Notes: generated by a model not told the origin, from the sequence alone. A DNA stretch of 64,000 nt from Paraburkholderia sp. (GCF_028283785.1 NZ_JAPWKB010000019.1:640001-704000), one strand, 5' to 3'; shown: positions 8,875-21,330, numbered from the stretch's first letter. Program-made: numbers and translations.

Positions 8875-9321
8875 TCAGAGTTCGGTGAGCGACGCGACGC
8901 CGCGATTGGCGAGCGCGTCCGCGCGTTCGTTCTCCGGATGGCCGGCGTGACCTTTCACCCAGCGCCATTCGATCTGATGCTGCTGAACGAGTTCATCCAG
9001 TTGCTTCCAGAGATCCGAATTCTTGACCGGCGTTTTCGCGGCCGTCATCCAGTTCTTTTTCTTCCAGCCGTGAATCCACTCGCTGATGCCTTTTTGCACG
9101 TATTGCGAGTCGGTGTGCACGATCACCTTGCACGGGCGCTTGAGCACCTGCAACGCGGCGATCACGCCCATCAGTTCCATCCGGTTATTGGTGGTATTGG
9201 GCTCACCGCCGAACAGTTCTTTTTCTTGCGCGCCGAAGCGCAGCAATACGCCCCAGCCGCCAGGGCCGGGATTGCCCTTGCAGGCGCCGTCGGTATAAAT
9301 ATCGATCAGATCGGAAGTCAT
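8875..9321 (-). CDS. rnhA: Ribonuclease HI
   Basis: This 148-residue enzyme cleaves the RNA strand of RNA-DNA hybrids. All four acidic residues of RNase HI are visible: Asp11 in IYTDGACKGNPG, the Glu in NNRMELMGV, the Asp in VHTDSQYV and the Asp in ERADALAN, with the flexible-loop His in KGHAGHPENE. The basic helix region with WKKKNWM is also present. Its ATG overlaps the stop codon of the upstream methyltransferase gene as ATGA, so the two are translationally coupled. Confidence 0.96.
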   Translation of the reverse strand: MTSDLIDIYTDGACKGNPGPGGWGVLLRFGAQEKELFGGEPNTTNNRMELMGVIAALQVLKRPCKVIVHTDSQYVQKGISEWIHGWKKKNWMTAAKTPVKNSDLWKQLDELVQQHQIEWRWVKGHAGHPENERADALANRGVASLTEL

Positions 9322-10151
9322 TCTGTATGGTTACGTGTGTTCGGGGTGGCGGCGGGTGCGAGCCCCGCGGCGAGCACGGGTTTCTTCACCTTCAGAGGGC
9401 CGACGAGGCGCATGCCGCGCACGCGCTTGATCGCCTTCACCATGTACGTGGCGCCGAAAATCGGCCACCAGCGGTCGCCGGCGGCCTCCATGAAGTTATA
9501 GCGGGCGAACCATTGGTCGCTGGCGAGCGGCGGACGATAGCAGCCGAAACGCCCGCGTTCGAGGTCGAAACCCAGCAGCTTGATCCAGTCTTTCAGGCGC
9601 GTGAACGCGATCAGGTCGTGCGCGGCGGGAACGAACGGGCGTCCGGTCATCTTGCCGACCGATTGCCGCGCGCCCCACAGCGACAGCGAGTTGAAGCCCA
9701 TGATGATCAGTTGCCCTTCGGGCATCAGCACGCGTTCGGCTTCGCGCAGCAGGCGGTGCGGGTCGCGCGTGAATTCCAGCGTATGCGGCATCACGATCAG
9801 ATCGACGCTCTGCGCTTCGAACGGCAATTCGAGCAGGTCGCACCAGACTGCGCTGCGACCGCCCGGCGCGTGTTGATGCACCGACCCGCCGTTGCCCGTC
9901 AGCACGTTCGACGCCGTGCGCGGCAACTGATACGGTGCACTGGCGCCGCTCGCGGCGTCGAGCACGAGGCCGCGGCACGGCATCCGGTTTTCGCGCAGTG
10001 CGTCGAGCTGCGGCAAGCCGAGTTGCAGCGCATGATAGCCGAACACGTCGGATACCACGCGGTCCAGCTGCGCCTGCTCCCATTCGAGCACGTAGCGTCC
10101 GGGCGGCGAATCGGTCCAGGCAGGCCAGTCTATAATCGGACGGTTAGACAT
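9318..10151 (-). CDS. Class I SAM-dependent methyltransferase
   Basis: This 277-residue protein has a methyltransferase core. A glycine-poor motif I region reads GLVLDAASGASAPYQL. It is followed by LPFEAQSVDLIVMPHTLEF, where SVDLIVMPHTLEF matches the motif II/III region of methyltransferase domain 11 proteins, and EAERVLMPEGQLIIMGFN matches the post-motif helix. The substrate is unknown. I start it at the ATG at 10151 (MSNRPIIDWPAW); the open frame continues 30 codons upstream but would overlap gloB. It is divergent from gloB with only 18 bases between start codons and overlaps rnhA by four bases, an arrangement common in Burkholderiales. Confidence 0.87.
   Translation of the reverse strand: MSNRPIIDWPAWTDSPPGRYVLEWEQAQLDRVVSDVFGYHALQLGLPQLDALRENRMPCRGLVLDAASGASAPYQLPRTASNVLTGNGGSVHQHAPGGRSAVWCDLLELPFEAQSVDLIVMPHTLEFTRDPHRLLREAERVLMPEGQLIIMGFNSLSLWGARQSVGKMTGRPFVPAAHDLIAFTRLKDWIKLLGFDLERGRFGCYRPPLASDQWFARYNFMEAAGDRWWPIFGATYMVKAIKRVRGMRLVGPLKVKKPVLAAGLAPAATPNTRNHTE
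10131..10136 (+). promoter_or_regulatory. Likely -10 box for gloB
   Basis: A perfect TATAAT ends 33 bases before the gloB ATG and lies inside the first codons of the divergent methyltransferase gene. No good -35 is visible at 17 bases upstream. The same TATAATCGG string occurs before alaS at 63662. Confidence 0.4.
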
Positions 10152-10169
10152 ATTGGGAATGGGTCGCCT

Positions 10170-10973
10170 ATGAATGCGCTCGAGTACGTTCCGGTCCCGG
10201 CGTTTGAAGACAATTACATCTGGCTCGTGTCGGACGGACATGATGCGGTGGCCGTCGATCCAGGCGAGGCCGCTCCGGTTCGCGCATATCTCGCGAAACG
10301 GGGCTGGCGGTTGAGCGCTATTTTACTCACGCACCATCATCAAGACCACGTCGGCGGGGTGGCCGATCTGCTGAATGGTCTAGGTGAAGGCGCAAAGCTG
10401 CCTGTGTACGGGCCCGCGGGCGAATCCATCGCCCATCTGACGCGCCGGTTGAAGCAGGGCGACCGCGTGACCATCGCGTCGCCGGCGCTCGAATTTTCCG
10501 TGCTCGACGTGCCCGGCCATACGAGCGGCCACATTGCCTATTTCCAGGCGGCGGATCCGGCCGGCACGCCTCACGTATTTTGCGGCGACACGCTGTTCGC
10601 CTGCGGCTGCGGCCGTCTGTTCGAAGGCACGCCCGCGCAGATGCTCGACTCGCTCGATTCACTGTCCGCGTTGCCCGGCGACACGCACGTCCACTGCGCC
10701 CACGAATACACGTTGTCGAATATCCGCTTCGCGCTCGCGTGCGAACCGGACAATGCGGCACTTCAGGCATGGCGCGACAAAGCGTCCGCGTTGCGCGAAC
10801 GCGGCGTGCCGACCTTGCCCACCACGATCGCGCACGAACAGGCGGTCAATCCGTTCCTGCGCTCGGACGTGGCGGCAATCCAGGCAACGCTTTCAGCGCA
10901 ATTACACGAAGCGGTGCCGGATCGGCTGGCGGCGTTTACACTGATGCGCGAGTGGAAAAACCGGTTCCGCTAG
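10170..10973 (+). CDS. gloB: Hydroxyacylglutathione hydrolase (glyoxalase II)
   Basis: This 267-residue metallo-beta-lactamase-fold enzyme hydrolyses S-D-lactoylglutathione to D-lactate and glutathione, the second step of methylglyoxal detoxification. The dinuclear metal motif THHHQDHVGG is at about residues 53-62. Further ligands appear in VPGHTSGH and FCGDTLFACGCGRLFEG, and the substrate-binding C-terminal domain carries CAHEYTLSN and EWKNRFR. The terminal K-N-R-F block is characteristic of GloB. The ATG at 10170 is preceded by GGGAATGGG. Confidence 0.95.
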   Translation: MNALEYVPVPAFEDNYIWLVSDGHDAVAVDPGEAAPVRAYLAKRGWRLSAILLTHHHQDHVGGVADLLNGLGEGAKLPVYGPAGESIAHLTRRLKQGDRVTIASPALEFSVLDVPGHTSGHIAYFQAADPAGTPHVFCGDTLFACGCGRLFEGTPAQMLDSLDSLSALPGDTHVHCAHEYTLSNIRFALACEPDNAALQAWRDKASALRERGVPTLPTTIAHEQAVNPFLRSDVAAIQATLSAQLHEAVPDRLAAFTLMREWKNRFR

Positions 10974-11129
10974 CCTGTATGAAGAAAGGGTTAAGCTCAT
11001 CCTCAACGTAGCAAAGTGATGCCAAGCCTAAGATTTAGCTGGCTTTTTCGAATTATTCCGATTGACGGAAACGTTTCGCTTTCGTACTATCGGCTGCAAA
11101 TTCCAGCCCCTATGGAAGCCGAGACGTTC

Positions 11130-12827
11130 ATGAGATTTATCTTTAGTGCGTTGCTGGTCCTCACGCTCGCCGCTTGCGCGAGCCAGGGACCGACGACGAA
11201 TAGCTCTACCACCGCCACCAATCCCGCCAGTCAGCAAGCCGTCGCTGACGCCCTCCGCAAGACAGCCAGCGCCAAAGAGACGATCAACGTCGATCAAAGC
11301 TCGGTCGATCAGTTGACCAGCCCCGATGCCGATCTTTGGGGCCGCATCCGTCGCGGTTTCCAGATGCCCGATCTGCAAAGCGACCTCGTCGATATGCAGG
11401 TCAACTGGTACACGCAGCGTCCCGATTACGTGCAGCGTATGACGGAGCGTTCGCAAAAATATCTGTACCACATCGTCGAAGAACTCGAAGCGCGTCATAT
11501 GCCGACCGAACTGGCCTTGCTGCCGTTCATCGAGTCCGCGTATAGCCCGCAGGCGTTGTCGGTCGCGAAAGCGGCGGGTATGTGGCAGTTCATGCCGGGT
11601 ACCGGTCGCACGTACAACCTGAAGCAGAACATGTGGCAGGACGAACGCCGCGACGTGCTGGCCTCGACCAGTGCCGCGCTGGATTATCTGTCGCGTCTGC
11701 ATGACATGTTCGGCGACTGGCAACTCGCGCTGGCCGCGTACAACTGGGGCGAGGGCAACGTGCAGCGCGCGATCGCGCGCAACGAAGCCGCCGGTCTGCC
11801 GACCGACTACCAAAGTCTGCGGATGCCCAACGAGACGCGTAACTATGTGCCGAAGTTGCAGGCCGTGAAGAACATCATCTCGAATCCGCAGATGTACGGG
11901 CTGACGCTACCGTCGATTCCGAATCACCCGTATTTCGTGACGGTCACCACGTCGCACGATATCGACGTCGATATGGCCGCCAAGCTGGCCAATATGTCGT
12001 CGGACGAGTTCCGTTCGCTGAATCCGTCGTTCAAGAAGCCGGTGATTCTCGGCGCGACGCAGCCGCAAATCCTGCTGCCGTTCGACAACGCCAGCGCGTT
12101 CGAACGCAATCTGAAGACGTTCAGCGGCTCGCTGTCGTCGTGGACGACTTACACGGTGACCGAGCGCGCGGCGCCCGCTGCGATTGCGCAAAAAATCGGC
12201 GTCGATGCCGACACGCTGATGGCGGTCAACAAGATTCCGGTCGGTATGCGTCTGAAGCCGGGCTCGACGATCGTCGTGCCGCGCGGCGACGACGATGACG
12301 AAGACATCAGCGCCGATGTCGCCGAAAGCGCCGTGCTCGCGATGGAGCCGGACGTTCCGGATACCCGCAAAATGCTGATTCGCGTGCGCCGCAAGCAGCC
12401 GATTGCCTCACTCGCGGTGCGTTACGGCGTGTCGGTCGGTCAGTTGAAGGCGTGGAATCGCACCCGTCGCGATCTGGTGTCGCCGGGTCAGGTGATCGTG
12501 CTGCACGTGCCGGTGGGCAAGGCGTTGCCGAGCGAGCCCGGTCCCGAGCGGATCGCGACCGCGGCCCAGCCGGGCGGCGTCGAAAAGATCAGCACCCGCG
12601 TCGCAGACACAAAGAATGTTTCGAGATACGATAGAAAAGTCGGACATAGCCGGGGCGGAGTAGTCAAGGTTTCGGATCCGGTCTCAAAGCCTGCGAAATC
12701 GACTGTGAGTGCCGCTTCCAGGGGCAAATCGTCGAAAGCGGCTTCCTCGCAAACGTCCAGCAAGGCGTCGAAGGCTCCGGTAGCAAGCCGCCCAAAGACC
12801 GTGGCCCACGCGCAGAAGCGCAACTAG
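11130..12827 (+). CDS. mltD: MltD-like membrane-bound lytic murein transglycosylase with LysM repeats
   Basis: A lipoprotein signal peptide ends in LAAC (Cys16), so the protein is anchored in the outer membrane facing the periplasm. The transglycosylase domain includes the catalytic Glu135 in PFIESAYSPQALS, then AAGMWQFMPGTGR and LALAAYNWGEGNV. Two LysM peptidoglycan-binding repeats follow: YTVTERAAPAAIAQKIG and the segment around VRRKQPIASLAVRYG. It ends in a long Ser/Ala/Lys-rich tail that looks disordered. Total length is 565 residues. The start at 11130 is chosen because it yields a clean signal peptide; the frame opens as far as 11016. Confidence 0.93.
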   Translation: MRFIFSALLVLTLAACASQGPTTNSSTTATNPASQQAVADALRKTASAKETINVDQSSVDQLTSPDADLWGRIRRGFQMPDLQSDLVDMQVNWYTQRPDYVQRMTERSQKYLYHIVEELEARHMPTELALLPFIESAYSPQALSVAKAAGMWQFMPGTGRTYNLKQNMWQDERRDVLASTSAALDYLSRLHDMFGDWQLALAAYNWGEGNVQRAIARNEAAGLPTDYQSLRMPNETRNYVPKLQAVKNIISNPQMYGLTLPSIPNHPYFVTVTTSHDIDVDMAAKLANMSSDEFRSLNPSFKKPVILGATQPQILLPFDNASAFERNLKTFSGSLSSWTTYTVTERAAPAAIAQKIGVDADTLMAVNKIPVGMRLKPGSTIVVPRGDDDDEDISADVAESAVLAMEPDVPDTRKMLIRVRRKQPIASLAVRYGVSVGQLKAWNRTRRDLVSPGQVIVLHVPVGKALPSEPGPERIATAAQPGGVEKISTRVADTKNVSRYDRKVGHSRGGVVKVSDPVSKPAKSTVSAASRGKSSKAASSQTSSKASKAPVASRPKTVAHAQKRN

Positions 12828-12912
12828 ACCAAAGCGGCTGACACGGGAGTGGCCACATGCGTTGCGGGGGCATCGCATGAATTGCGCTCCGACCACTCCT
12901 CGTAATTTTCGG

Positions 12913-12940
12913 CGCCGTCACCTGTGGTGACGGCGTTTTT
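12913..12940 (+). terminator. Intrinsic terminator after mltD
   Basis: Ten-base arms at 12913-12922 and 12926-12935 pair perfectly around a TGT loop and are followed by five T residues. It lies about 85 bases after the mltD stop. Confidence 0.85.
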
Positions 12941-13060
12941 CATTTCAGCGCGCGATTTTCGGCGCGGATGACCGGATCGCGTCGACGGAAACTCCAGCGA
13001 TTTTCCGCACTTTGCTTTATCTTTCCTGATCCCGCCCGCTCGGCTATTCCAATCATTCTC

Positions 13061-14305
13061 ATGTCGACGACCCAGTTCCGTGTCTTTCTGCTTTTCTCCG
13101 CAGGCTATTTCGTTTCCTACGTCTTTCGCGGCGTCAATCTCGGTTTTGCGCCGCTGATTACCCACGATCTCGGCTTGTCGGCGGCCGATCTCGGTCTGCT
13201 GACGAGCCTCTATTTCCTCGGTTTCGCCGGCGCGCAATTGCCGGCCGGCGTATTGCTCGACCATTTCGGCGCGCGCCGCGTCGCGGCCGGGATGCTGCTG
13301 TTCGCGGCGCTCGGCGCGTGGGTGTTCGGTGCCGCGCACGGGATCGGCGTGATGATGTTCGGGCGGCTGTTGATCGGTGTGGGCGTGTCCGTGTGCCTCG
13401 GCGCGGCGTTCAAGGCGCTCGCGCAGCATTTCGAGCCGGCGCGGCTGCCGCTGATGAACGGCCTGACGATGGCGGTCGGCGGGATGGGCGGGGTGATGGT
13501 CGGTACGCCGCTTACGTGGATCCTCACTTTCACCGGATGGCGCGCCGTGTGCGGCGGTCTGGGCGTGATGACCGTGATCGTCGCGATTGCGCTGTGGGTG
13601 GGCGCGCCGAAGACGCGCGAGCCGAATCACGGCGCGACGCTCGTCGCGCAATTCAAAGGCACGTGGCAGATTCTGCAAAGTCCGGCGTTCTGGAAGATCG
13701 CGTCGTTTTCGGTGCTGACGCAGGGCGTGTTTTACGCGATGCAGTCGCTGTGGGTCGGCGCGTGGCTGCGCGATGTCGCCGGTTTGGCGCCGCGCGAGGC
13801 GGCGTCGCTGGTGTCGGTGCTCGGTTTCGCGATGATGGCCGGCTGCGTCGGCTTCGGTGCGGCGGCGCGCAGCCTGGAGCGGCGCGGCGTGTCGCTGTAT
13901 GCGTTTTGCGGAATCGGCATGGCGCTGTTCGTCATCACGCAGTTGCTGATCGTGCTGCGCGCGCCGTTGCCGCCCGCGCTGTTGTGGGCCGCTTACGGCG
14001 CGTTCGGCGGCACCGGCATTTTGAGTTACGCGATCGTGCCGCGTTACTTTCCGGCGCAACTGATCGGCCGTGCGAACACGACCTTGAACCTGATCATTTT
14101 TCTGCTGATTTTTGCGTTTCAAATCGGCGTTGGCGCTGTTTTGTCGCACTGGCCCGCGATCGACGGTCATTACCCGGTGTCCGCACATCTGACCGCGTGG
14201 ATCGTGCTGATCGTGCTGCAAGTGGGCGGCGCGGTCTGGTACGTATTGCCAAGCCGGGTGCTGCATCAGGCCACGCCGATGCAGGCTGGATCGTCACGAG
14301 GCTGA
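13061..14305 (+). CDS. Major facilitator superfamily transporter
   Basis: This 414-residue protein has about 12 hydrophobic helices in two halves separated by a hydrophilic stretch around residues 195-210 (PKTREPNHGATLVAQFKGTW). The loop between helices 2 and 3 carries LLDHFGARR, the MFS motif A region. It is a proton- or solute-coupled inner-membrane transporter of unknown substrate. The ATG at 13061 is used because upstream codons look non-coding. A hairpin at about 14382-14411 follows at a distance. Confidence 0.88.
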   Translation: MSTTQFRVFLLFSAGYFVSYVFRGVNLGFAPLITHDLGLSAADLGLLTSLYFLGFAGAQLPAGVLLDHFGARRVAAGMLLFAALGAWVFGAAHGIGVMMFGRLLIGVGVSVCLGAAFKALAQHFEPARLPLMNGLTMAVGGMGGVMVGTPLTWILTFTGWRAVCGGLGVMTVIVAIALWVGAPKTREPNHGATLVAQFKGTWQILQSPAFWKIASFSVLTQGVFYAMQSLWVGAWLRDVAGLAPREAASLVSVLGFAMMAGCVGFGAAARSLERRGVSLYAFCGIGMALFVITQLLIVLRAPLPPALLWAAYGAFGGTGILSYAIVPRYFPAQLIGRANTTLNLIIFLLIFAFQIGVGAVLSHWPAIDGHYPVSAHLTAWIVLIVLQVGGAVWYVLPSRVLHQATPMQAGSSRG

Positions 14306-14733
14306 TGCGTGTCCGATACGGCGACGGGCGGGTCGGTCGCCGTATCTCGAAACTGTCCAGATCATTGCTGTATGTCGGGCGCAGCGCCAAGCCCAGCTTG
14401 GCTTCGCGCTGTTCCGTCCGCCGCGCGACAGCTCGATTTCCCATCTCGGATTTGAAGGGAAGGGTGGTTTCGAGCTATAATTTCAAGGTTTGAGCTTATC
14501 AACCCGCACCCCTAGCGCCTACCTCTCTCACACCGTTCATCCGCCGCGCGCCGCGAACGCACCGCACCCAGCCGATTCCGTCCCGCCCACGAAGTGGACC
14601 GATTCGCGCACCTGCGACGTTTCTCAGCGGTACGCGCGAGCGAGCCTGCGCGCGCATCATCCGATGCGCCTCGCCGCGGCCCGCACGGTCGGATAGACAG
14701 GTCGGCAACAGGGTGTTCCCCAAGGAGTCTCCC
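14306..14733. other. carA promoter and long leader region
   Basis: This gap holds a hairpin at about 14382-14411 (CCAAGC/GCTTGG core with outer CAGCGC/GCGCTG arms), then a good promoter at 14452-14481, then about 245 bases of leader before the carA GTG. No convincing gene is seen; small open frames here look like chance. Confidence 0.5.
14452..14481 (+). promoter_or_regulatory. Sigma-70 promoter for carA
   Basis: TTGAAG at 14452-14457 and a perfect TATAAT at 14476-14481 are separated by 18 bases. Transcription from here would give a leader of roughly 245 bases before carA, long enough for post-initiation control. Confidence 0.6.
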
Positions 14734-15888
14734 GTGTTGCCGTCTTTTTCTCCCGCTCTGCTCGCGCTCGCCGACGGCACGGTCTTTCGTGGTTACTCGA
14801 TCGGCGCCGCCGGTCATACGATTGGCGAAGTCGTGTTCAACACGGCTATTACCGGCTATCAGGAAATCCTGACTGACCCGAGCTATTCGCGCCAGATCGT
14901 CACCCTCACGTATCCGCATATCGGCAACGTCGGCGTCAATGCCGAAGATGTCGAAGCCACGAAAGTCCATGCCGCCGGTCTTATCATTCGCGACCTGCCG
15001 GTCCTCGCGTCGAACTTCCGCATGGAGCGCACGCTGACGCAGTACTTGCAGGACGAAGGCGTCGTTGCGATCGCCGGAATCGACACCCGCATGCTGACGC
15101 GCATTTTGCGCGACAAGGGTGCGCAAAACGGCGCCATTCTCGCCGGCTCGGATGACGAAGCGAAGGCAATCGAACTCGCGCGTTCGTTCCCCGGTCTCGC
15201 CGGTATGGATCTCGCCAAGGTCGTGTCGACGAAAGAAGCCTACGACTGGAAGCAGACCGAATGGCGTCTCGGCTCGGGCTACGGCACGCAAGATGCGCCG
15301 AAGTACCGTGTCGTCGCGTTCGATTACGGCGTCAAGTACAACATCCTGCGCATGCTGGCCGAACGCGGCTGCGAAGTGACCGTGCTGCCGGCGCAAGCCA
15401 CTGCGGCCGACGCGCTCGCGCTCAATCCGGACGGCGTGTTCCTGTCGAACGGCCCCGGCGACCCGGAACCGTGCGACTACGCGATCGCGGCGACGAAGGA
15501 ATTCATCGAACGCGGCATTCCGACGTTCGGTATCTGCCTCGGTCACCAGATCATGGGTCTCGCCGTCGGCGCCAAGACCATGAAGATGAAGACCGGTCAC
15601 CACGGTGCAAACCATCCGGTGAAAGACCTGGAAGACGGTCGTGTCGTGATCACGTCGCAGAACCACGGCTTTGCGGTGGACGCATCGACGTTGCCGGCCA
15701 ACGCCAAGGTCACGCACGTGTCGCTGTTCGACGGCACGCTGCAAGGCTTCGCGCTGACCGACAAGCCCGCGTTCTGCTTCCAGGGTCACCCGGAAGCGTC
15801 GCCGGGTCCGAACGACGTCGCCTATCTGTTCGACCGCTTCACCGCGTTGATGGACCAGAAGAAAGGCAACACGACCGCAGCAGCCTGA
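14734..15888 (+). CDS. carA: Carbamoyl-phosphate synthase small subunit (glutaminase)
   Basis: This 384-residue subunit hydrolyses glutamine and passes ammonia to CarB to make carbamoyl phosphate for arginine and pyrimidines. The N-terminal CPSase domain contains LADGTVFRGYSIG. The class I amidotransferase domain carries the nucleophile Cys268 in FGICLGHQ and the His/Glu of GHPEASPGP. The start is a GTG at 14734, decided by AAGGAG at 14722-14727; an in-frame ATG at 14713 lies before that site and is less likely. carB follows after 157 bases. Confidence 0.96.
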   Translation: MLPSFSPALLALADGTVFRGYSIGAAGHTIGEVVFNTAITGYQEILTDPSYSRQIVTLTYPHIGNVGVNAEDVEATKVHAAGLIIRDLPVLASNFRMERTLTQYLQDEGVVAIAGIDTRMLTRILRDKGAQNGAILAGSDDEAKAIELARSFPGLAGMDLAKVVSTKEAYDWKQTEWRLGSGYGTQDAPKYRVVAFDYGVKYNILRMLAERGCEVTVLPAQATAADALALNPDGVFLSNGPGDPEPCDYAIAATKEFIERGIPTFGICLGHQIMGLAVGAKTMKMKTGHHGANHPVKDLEDGRVVITSQNHGFAVDASTLPANAKVTHVSLFDGTLQGFALTDKPAFCFQGHPEASPGPNDVAYLFDRFTALMDQKKGNTTAAA

Positions 15889-16045
15889 TCGGCTGACGCG
15901 TGATGCGAAGCGCAGCGCCTGACGCGCGATTCGCATCACGCCGCCGCCCCGCATCACGATCACGGGCGGCAAAAACAGAGCGCGCGCACCGCCGTACCGA
16001 CGCGCGCCAACGGTAAGAACACAGGAATACATTAGCGAGAGCGTT

Positions 16046-19300
<3,255 letters not shown>

Positions 19301-19330
19301 GGCTTCAGATATCTGTCCAAGACGTACGTG

Positions 19331-19420
19331 CCGCGGTTAAGCGGCGTCCTCATGGAACCGATCCGGTTTTTCCGGGCAAACGGTTCCAGCGGGGATGCAC
19401 TTAACCGCGGTAATTTTTTT
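19331..19420 (+). ncRNA. Long structured hairpin with U-tract between carB and greA
   Basis: Eleven-base arms at 19331-19341 (CCGCGGTTAAG) and 19400-19410 (CTTAACCGCGG) pair perfectly. Inside them a second perfect stem pairs 19355-19361 (GGAACCG) with 19381-19387 (CGGTTCC), and the bases between can pair with small bulges. Seven T residues follow at 19414-19420. The whole is an almost continuous imperfect hairpin of about 80 bases ending like an intrinsic terminator. It may simply end carAB, or act as a greA leader or small RNA. It is much larger than the other terminators in this window. Confidence 0.6.
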
Positions 19421-19449
19421 AATGGCCGTTTTTTGCCAAAGAGCTGTTT

Positions 19450-19926
19450 ATGAGCACTATTCCATTGACGAAGCGCGGCGCGGAAATGTTGCGCGATGAA
19501 TTGCAGCGCCTGAAATCGGTTGAACGCCCGGCAGTCATCAACTCGATCGCCGAAGCGCGTGCGCAGGGCGATCTGTCGGAAAACGCCGAATACGACGCGG
19601 CGAAAGAGAAGCAGGGTTTTATCGAAGGCCGTATTGCGGAGATCGAATCGAAGCTGGCTGGTGCACAGGTGATCGATCCGTCGGCGGTGGAAGCGGACGG
19701 GCGCGTGGTGTTCGGCGCGACGGTCGAGCTCGAAGACCTGGCGTCGGGTGCATCGGTGAAGTATCAGATCGTCGGCGACGACGAAGCCGATATCGACCAC
19801 GGCATGATCTCGATCGGCTCGCCCATCGCGCGTGCGTTGATCGGCAAGACGGAAGGCGACGTCGCGTCGGTGCAGGCGCCGAGCGGCATCCGCGAGTACG
19901 AAATCATCGCGGTGAGTTACGTCTGA
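19450..19926 (+). CDS. greA: Transcription elongation factor GreA
   Basis: This 158-residue factor rescues backtracked RNA polymerase by stimulating transcript cleavage. The N-terminal coiled coil contains the tip acidic residues in GDLSENAEYDAAKEKQ, and the C-terminal FKBP-like domain contains SPIARALIGKTEGD, both diagnostic. Length is exactly typical. The gene lies directly after the structured carB-greA intergenic element. Confidence 0.97.
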   Translation: MSTIPLTKRGAEMLRDELQRLKSVERPAVINSIAEARAQGDLSENAEYDAAKEKQGFIEGRIAEIESKLAGAQVIDPSAVEADGRVVFGATVELEDLASGASVKYQIVGDDEADIDHGMISIGSPIARALIGKTEGDVASVQAPSGIREYEIIAVSYV

Positions 19927-19937
19927 AGGGGCTAAGC

Positions 19938-20444
19938 GTGTCCGTAATGCCGCATCGGGTGTTCAGGCTGCTGACGGTAATCTGGGTCGGCAGTCTGCTG
20001 ACCATCGGTTACGCAGTCGCGCCGGTGTTGTTCACGTCGCTCGACCGGATGACGGCGGGCGCGGTGGCCGCACAGTTATTTCGTATCGAAGGCGTGGTGG
20101 GCGTGATCTGCGGCGTGCTGCTGCTGGTGCTCGCCAATATGCTGGTGCGTCGTGGCAACGAAACGTATCGTCGCCTGCGCTGGCCGGTAATGGGCATGCT
20201 GATTTGCGTGCTGGTCGGCTACTTCGCGTTGCAGCCGTTCATGAATGCGCTGCGCATCGCCGCCGCGGAAGCGGGCACGGATGTCGGTCACTCTGCCTTT
20301 GCCGCGCGCTTCGGGATGTTGCACGGGGTGTCGACCGTGTTCTATCTGATCGAAAGCCTGCTGGGCATCGTTCTGGTGTGGAAGCTGCCGGTGGCATCGA
20401 ACGCCGGCGCGATGGAACAGCCTGCGCGACGCGTCGCCGGTTGA
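19938..20444 (+). CDS. DUF4149 domain membrane protein
   Basis: This 168-residue inner-membrane protein has four hydrophobic helices and matches the DUF4149 pattern (WVGSLLTIGYAVAPVLFTSL near the N-terminus, with R and H residues around FAARFGMLHGVST). The function is unknown. The frame starts with GTG at 19938 after AAGGGG; an ATG at 19947 is an alternative. It follows greA by 11 bases and is probably cotranscribed with it. Confidence 0.85.
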   Translation: MSVMPHRVFRLLTVIWVGSLLTIGYAVAPVLFTSLDRMTAGAVAAQLFRIEGVVGVICGVLLLVLANMLVRRGNETYRRLRWPVMGMLICVLVGYFALQPFMNALRIAAAEAGTDVGHSAFAARFGMLHGVSTVFYLIESLLGIVLVWKLPVASNAGAMEQPARRVAG

Positions 20445-20607
20445 GGCCGCTGGGTCGTCGGCAATCCGCCTTTCGACCCGTCGTTTCCAACGTTGCCTCA
20501 ACCGCTATATTCGACCGCTTTATCTTCAACCGTTTTGCGACGGCTTTCGTCAACGGCATCAGCCGCGTCGGACGTGCGGACCTTGCGCCCGCACGCTTCG
20601 AACCACT

Positions 20608-21135
20608 TTACTTGACGGTCTGATGCGAGCGCTTGGCGCTGGTTTGACGCTTCTTGGCACGCTTGATATTGCCGCCTTGCGTGACGCGTTCGTTACCGCG
20701 CACCAGCACTTTCTTCGCTTTCGGCTTGCGCATCGGAACTTCGGAAGGCTTGACGACCTTCACGACGCGCGGCGCACGACCCTTGGCCTTGCTATCTTCG
20801 GCGGCGGCTTCGCGCACGCTCGGCAGCGCACCGCGTTTGGCTTTCGACACGGGTTGCGTGGATTCCGGCTTCCAGATCACCAGCAATTTGCCGATATGCT
20901 GGATCGGCGCGGCGTTCAGGCGATCGCAGATTTCTTCGTAGATGGCGAGACGGGCTTCGCGCTCGTCGCCGAATACGCGGATCTTGATCAGCTGATGCGC
21001 GTTCAGGTGGACCTTGATTTCGGTCAGCACGGCGTCGGTCAACCCTTCGGCGCCGACGAGCACGACCGGTTTGAGCGCATGCGCCTGGGAGCGCAACTCG
21101 GCGCGTTGGTCGGAAGAGACTTGGAGGGCTGGCAT
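20608..21135 (-). CDS. yhbY: YhbY family RNA-binding protein (CRM domain)
   Basis: This 175-residue protein has an N-terminal CRM/YhbY domain of about 95 residues, with the hallmark GAEGLTDAVLTEI (a variant of the GxxG loop) and HLNAHQLIKIRV. The family binds pre-50S ribosomal particles. The extra C-terminal 80 residues are rich in Lys, Arg and Pro and look disordered, unlike the 97-residue E. coli protein. It is divergent from rlmE, the usual yhbY/rlmE arrangement. Confidence 0.92.
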   Translation of the reverse strand: MPALQVSSDQRAELRSQAHALKPVVLVGAEGLTDAVLTEIKVHLNAHQLIKIRVFGDEREARLAIYEEICDRLNAAPIQHIGKLLVIWKPESTQPVSKAKRGALPSVREAAAEDSKAKGRAPRVVKVVKPSEVPMRKPKAKKVLVRGNERVTQGGNIKRAKKRQTSAKRSHQTVK

Positions 21136-21330
21136 GGGAAGTGGGAGACTCGACTAAAATGGCGACGCTTGCGGGCCGTACGGGGCGTTTGGAACGATCC
21201 AGCCCATGCGCAGCGACGCGTCAGGACAACAGAGAATCGCGGATGATCGCCCATTGGGCGGCAGCCGCGGAAATTAAACGCGTATTATCCGCTAAAAGCG
21301 CGACTTCACGCAGCAACAGTTGAACCCCTA

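Noticed and set aside
12824..14266. 480-codon frame antisense to the MFS gene
   Set aside because: Low-complexity Arg/Gln/His-rich translation with no recognisable domain.
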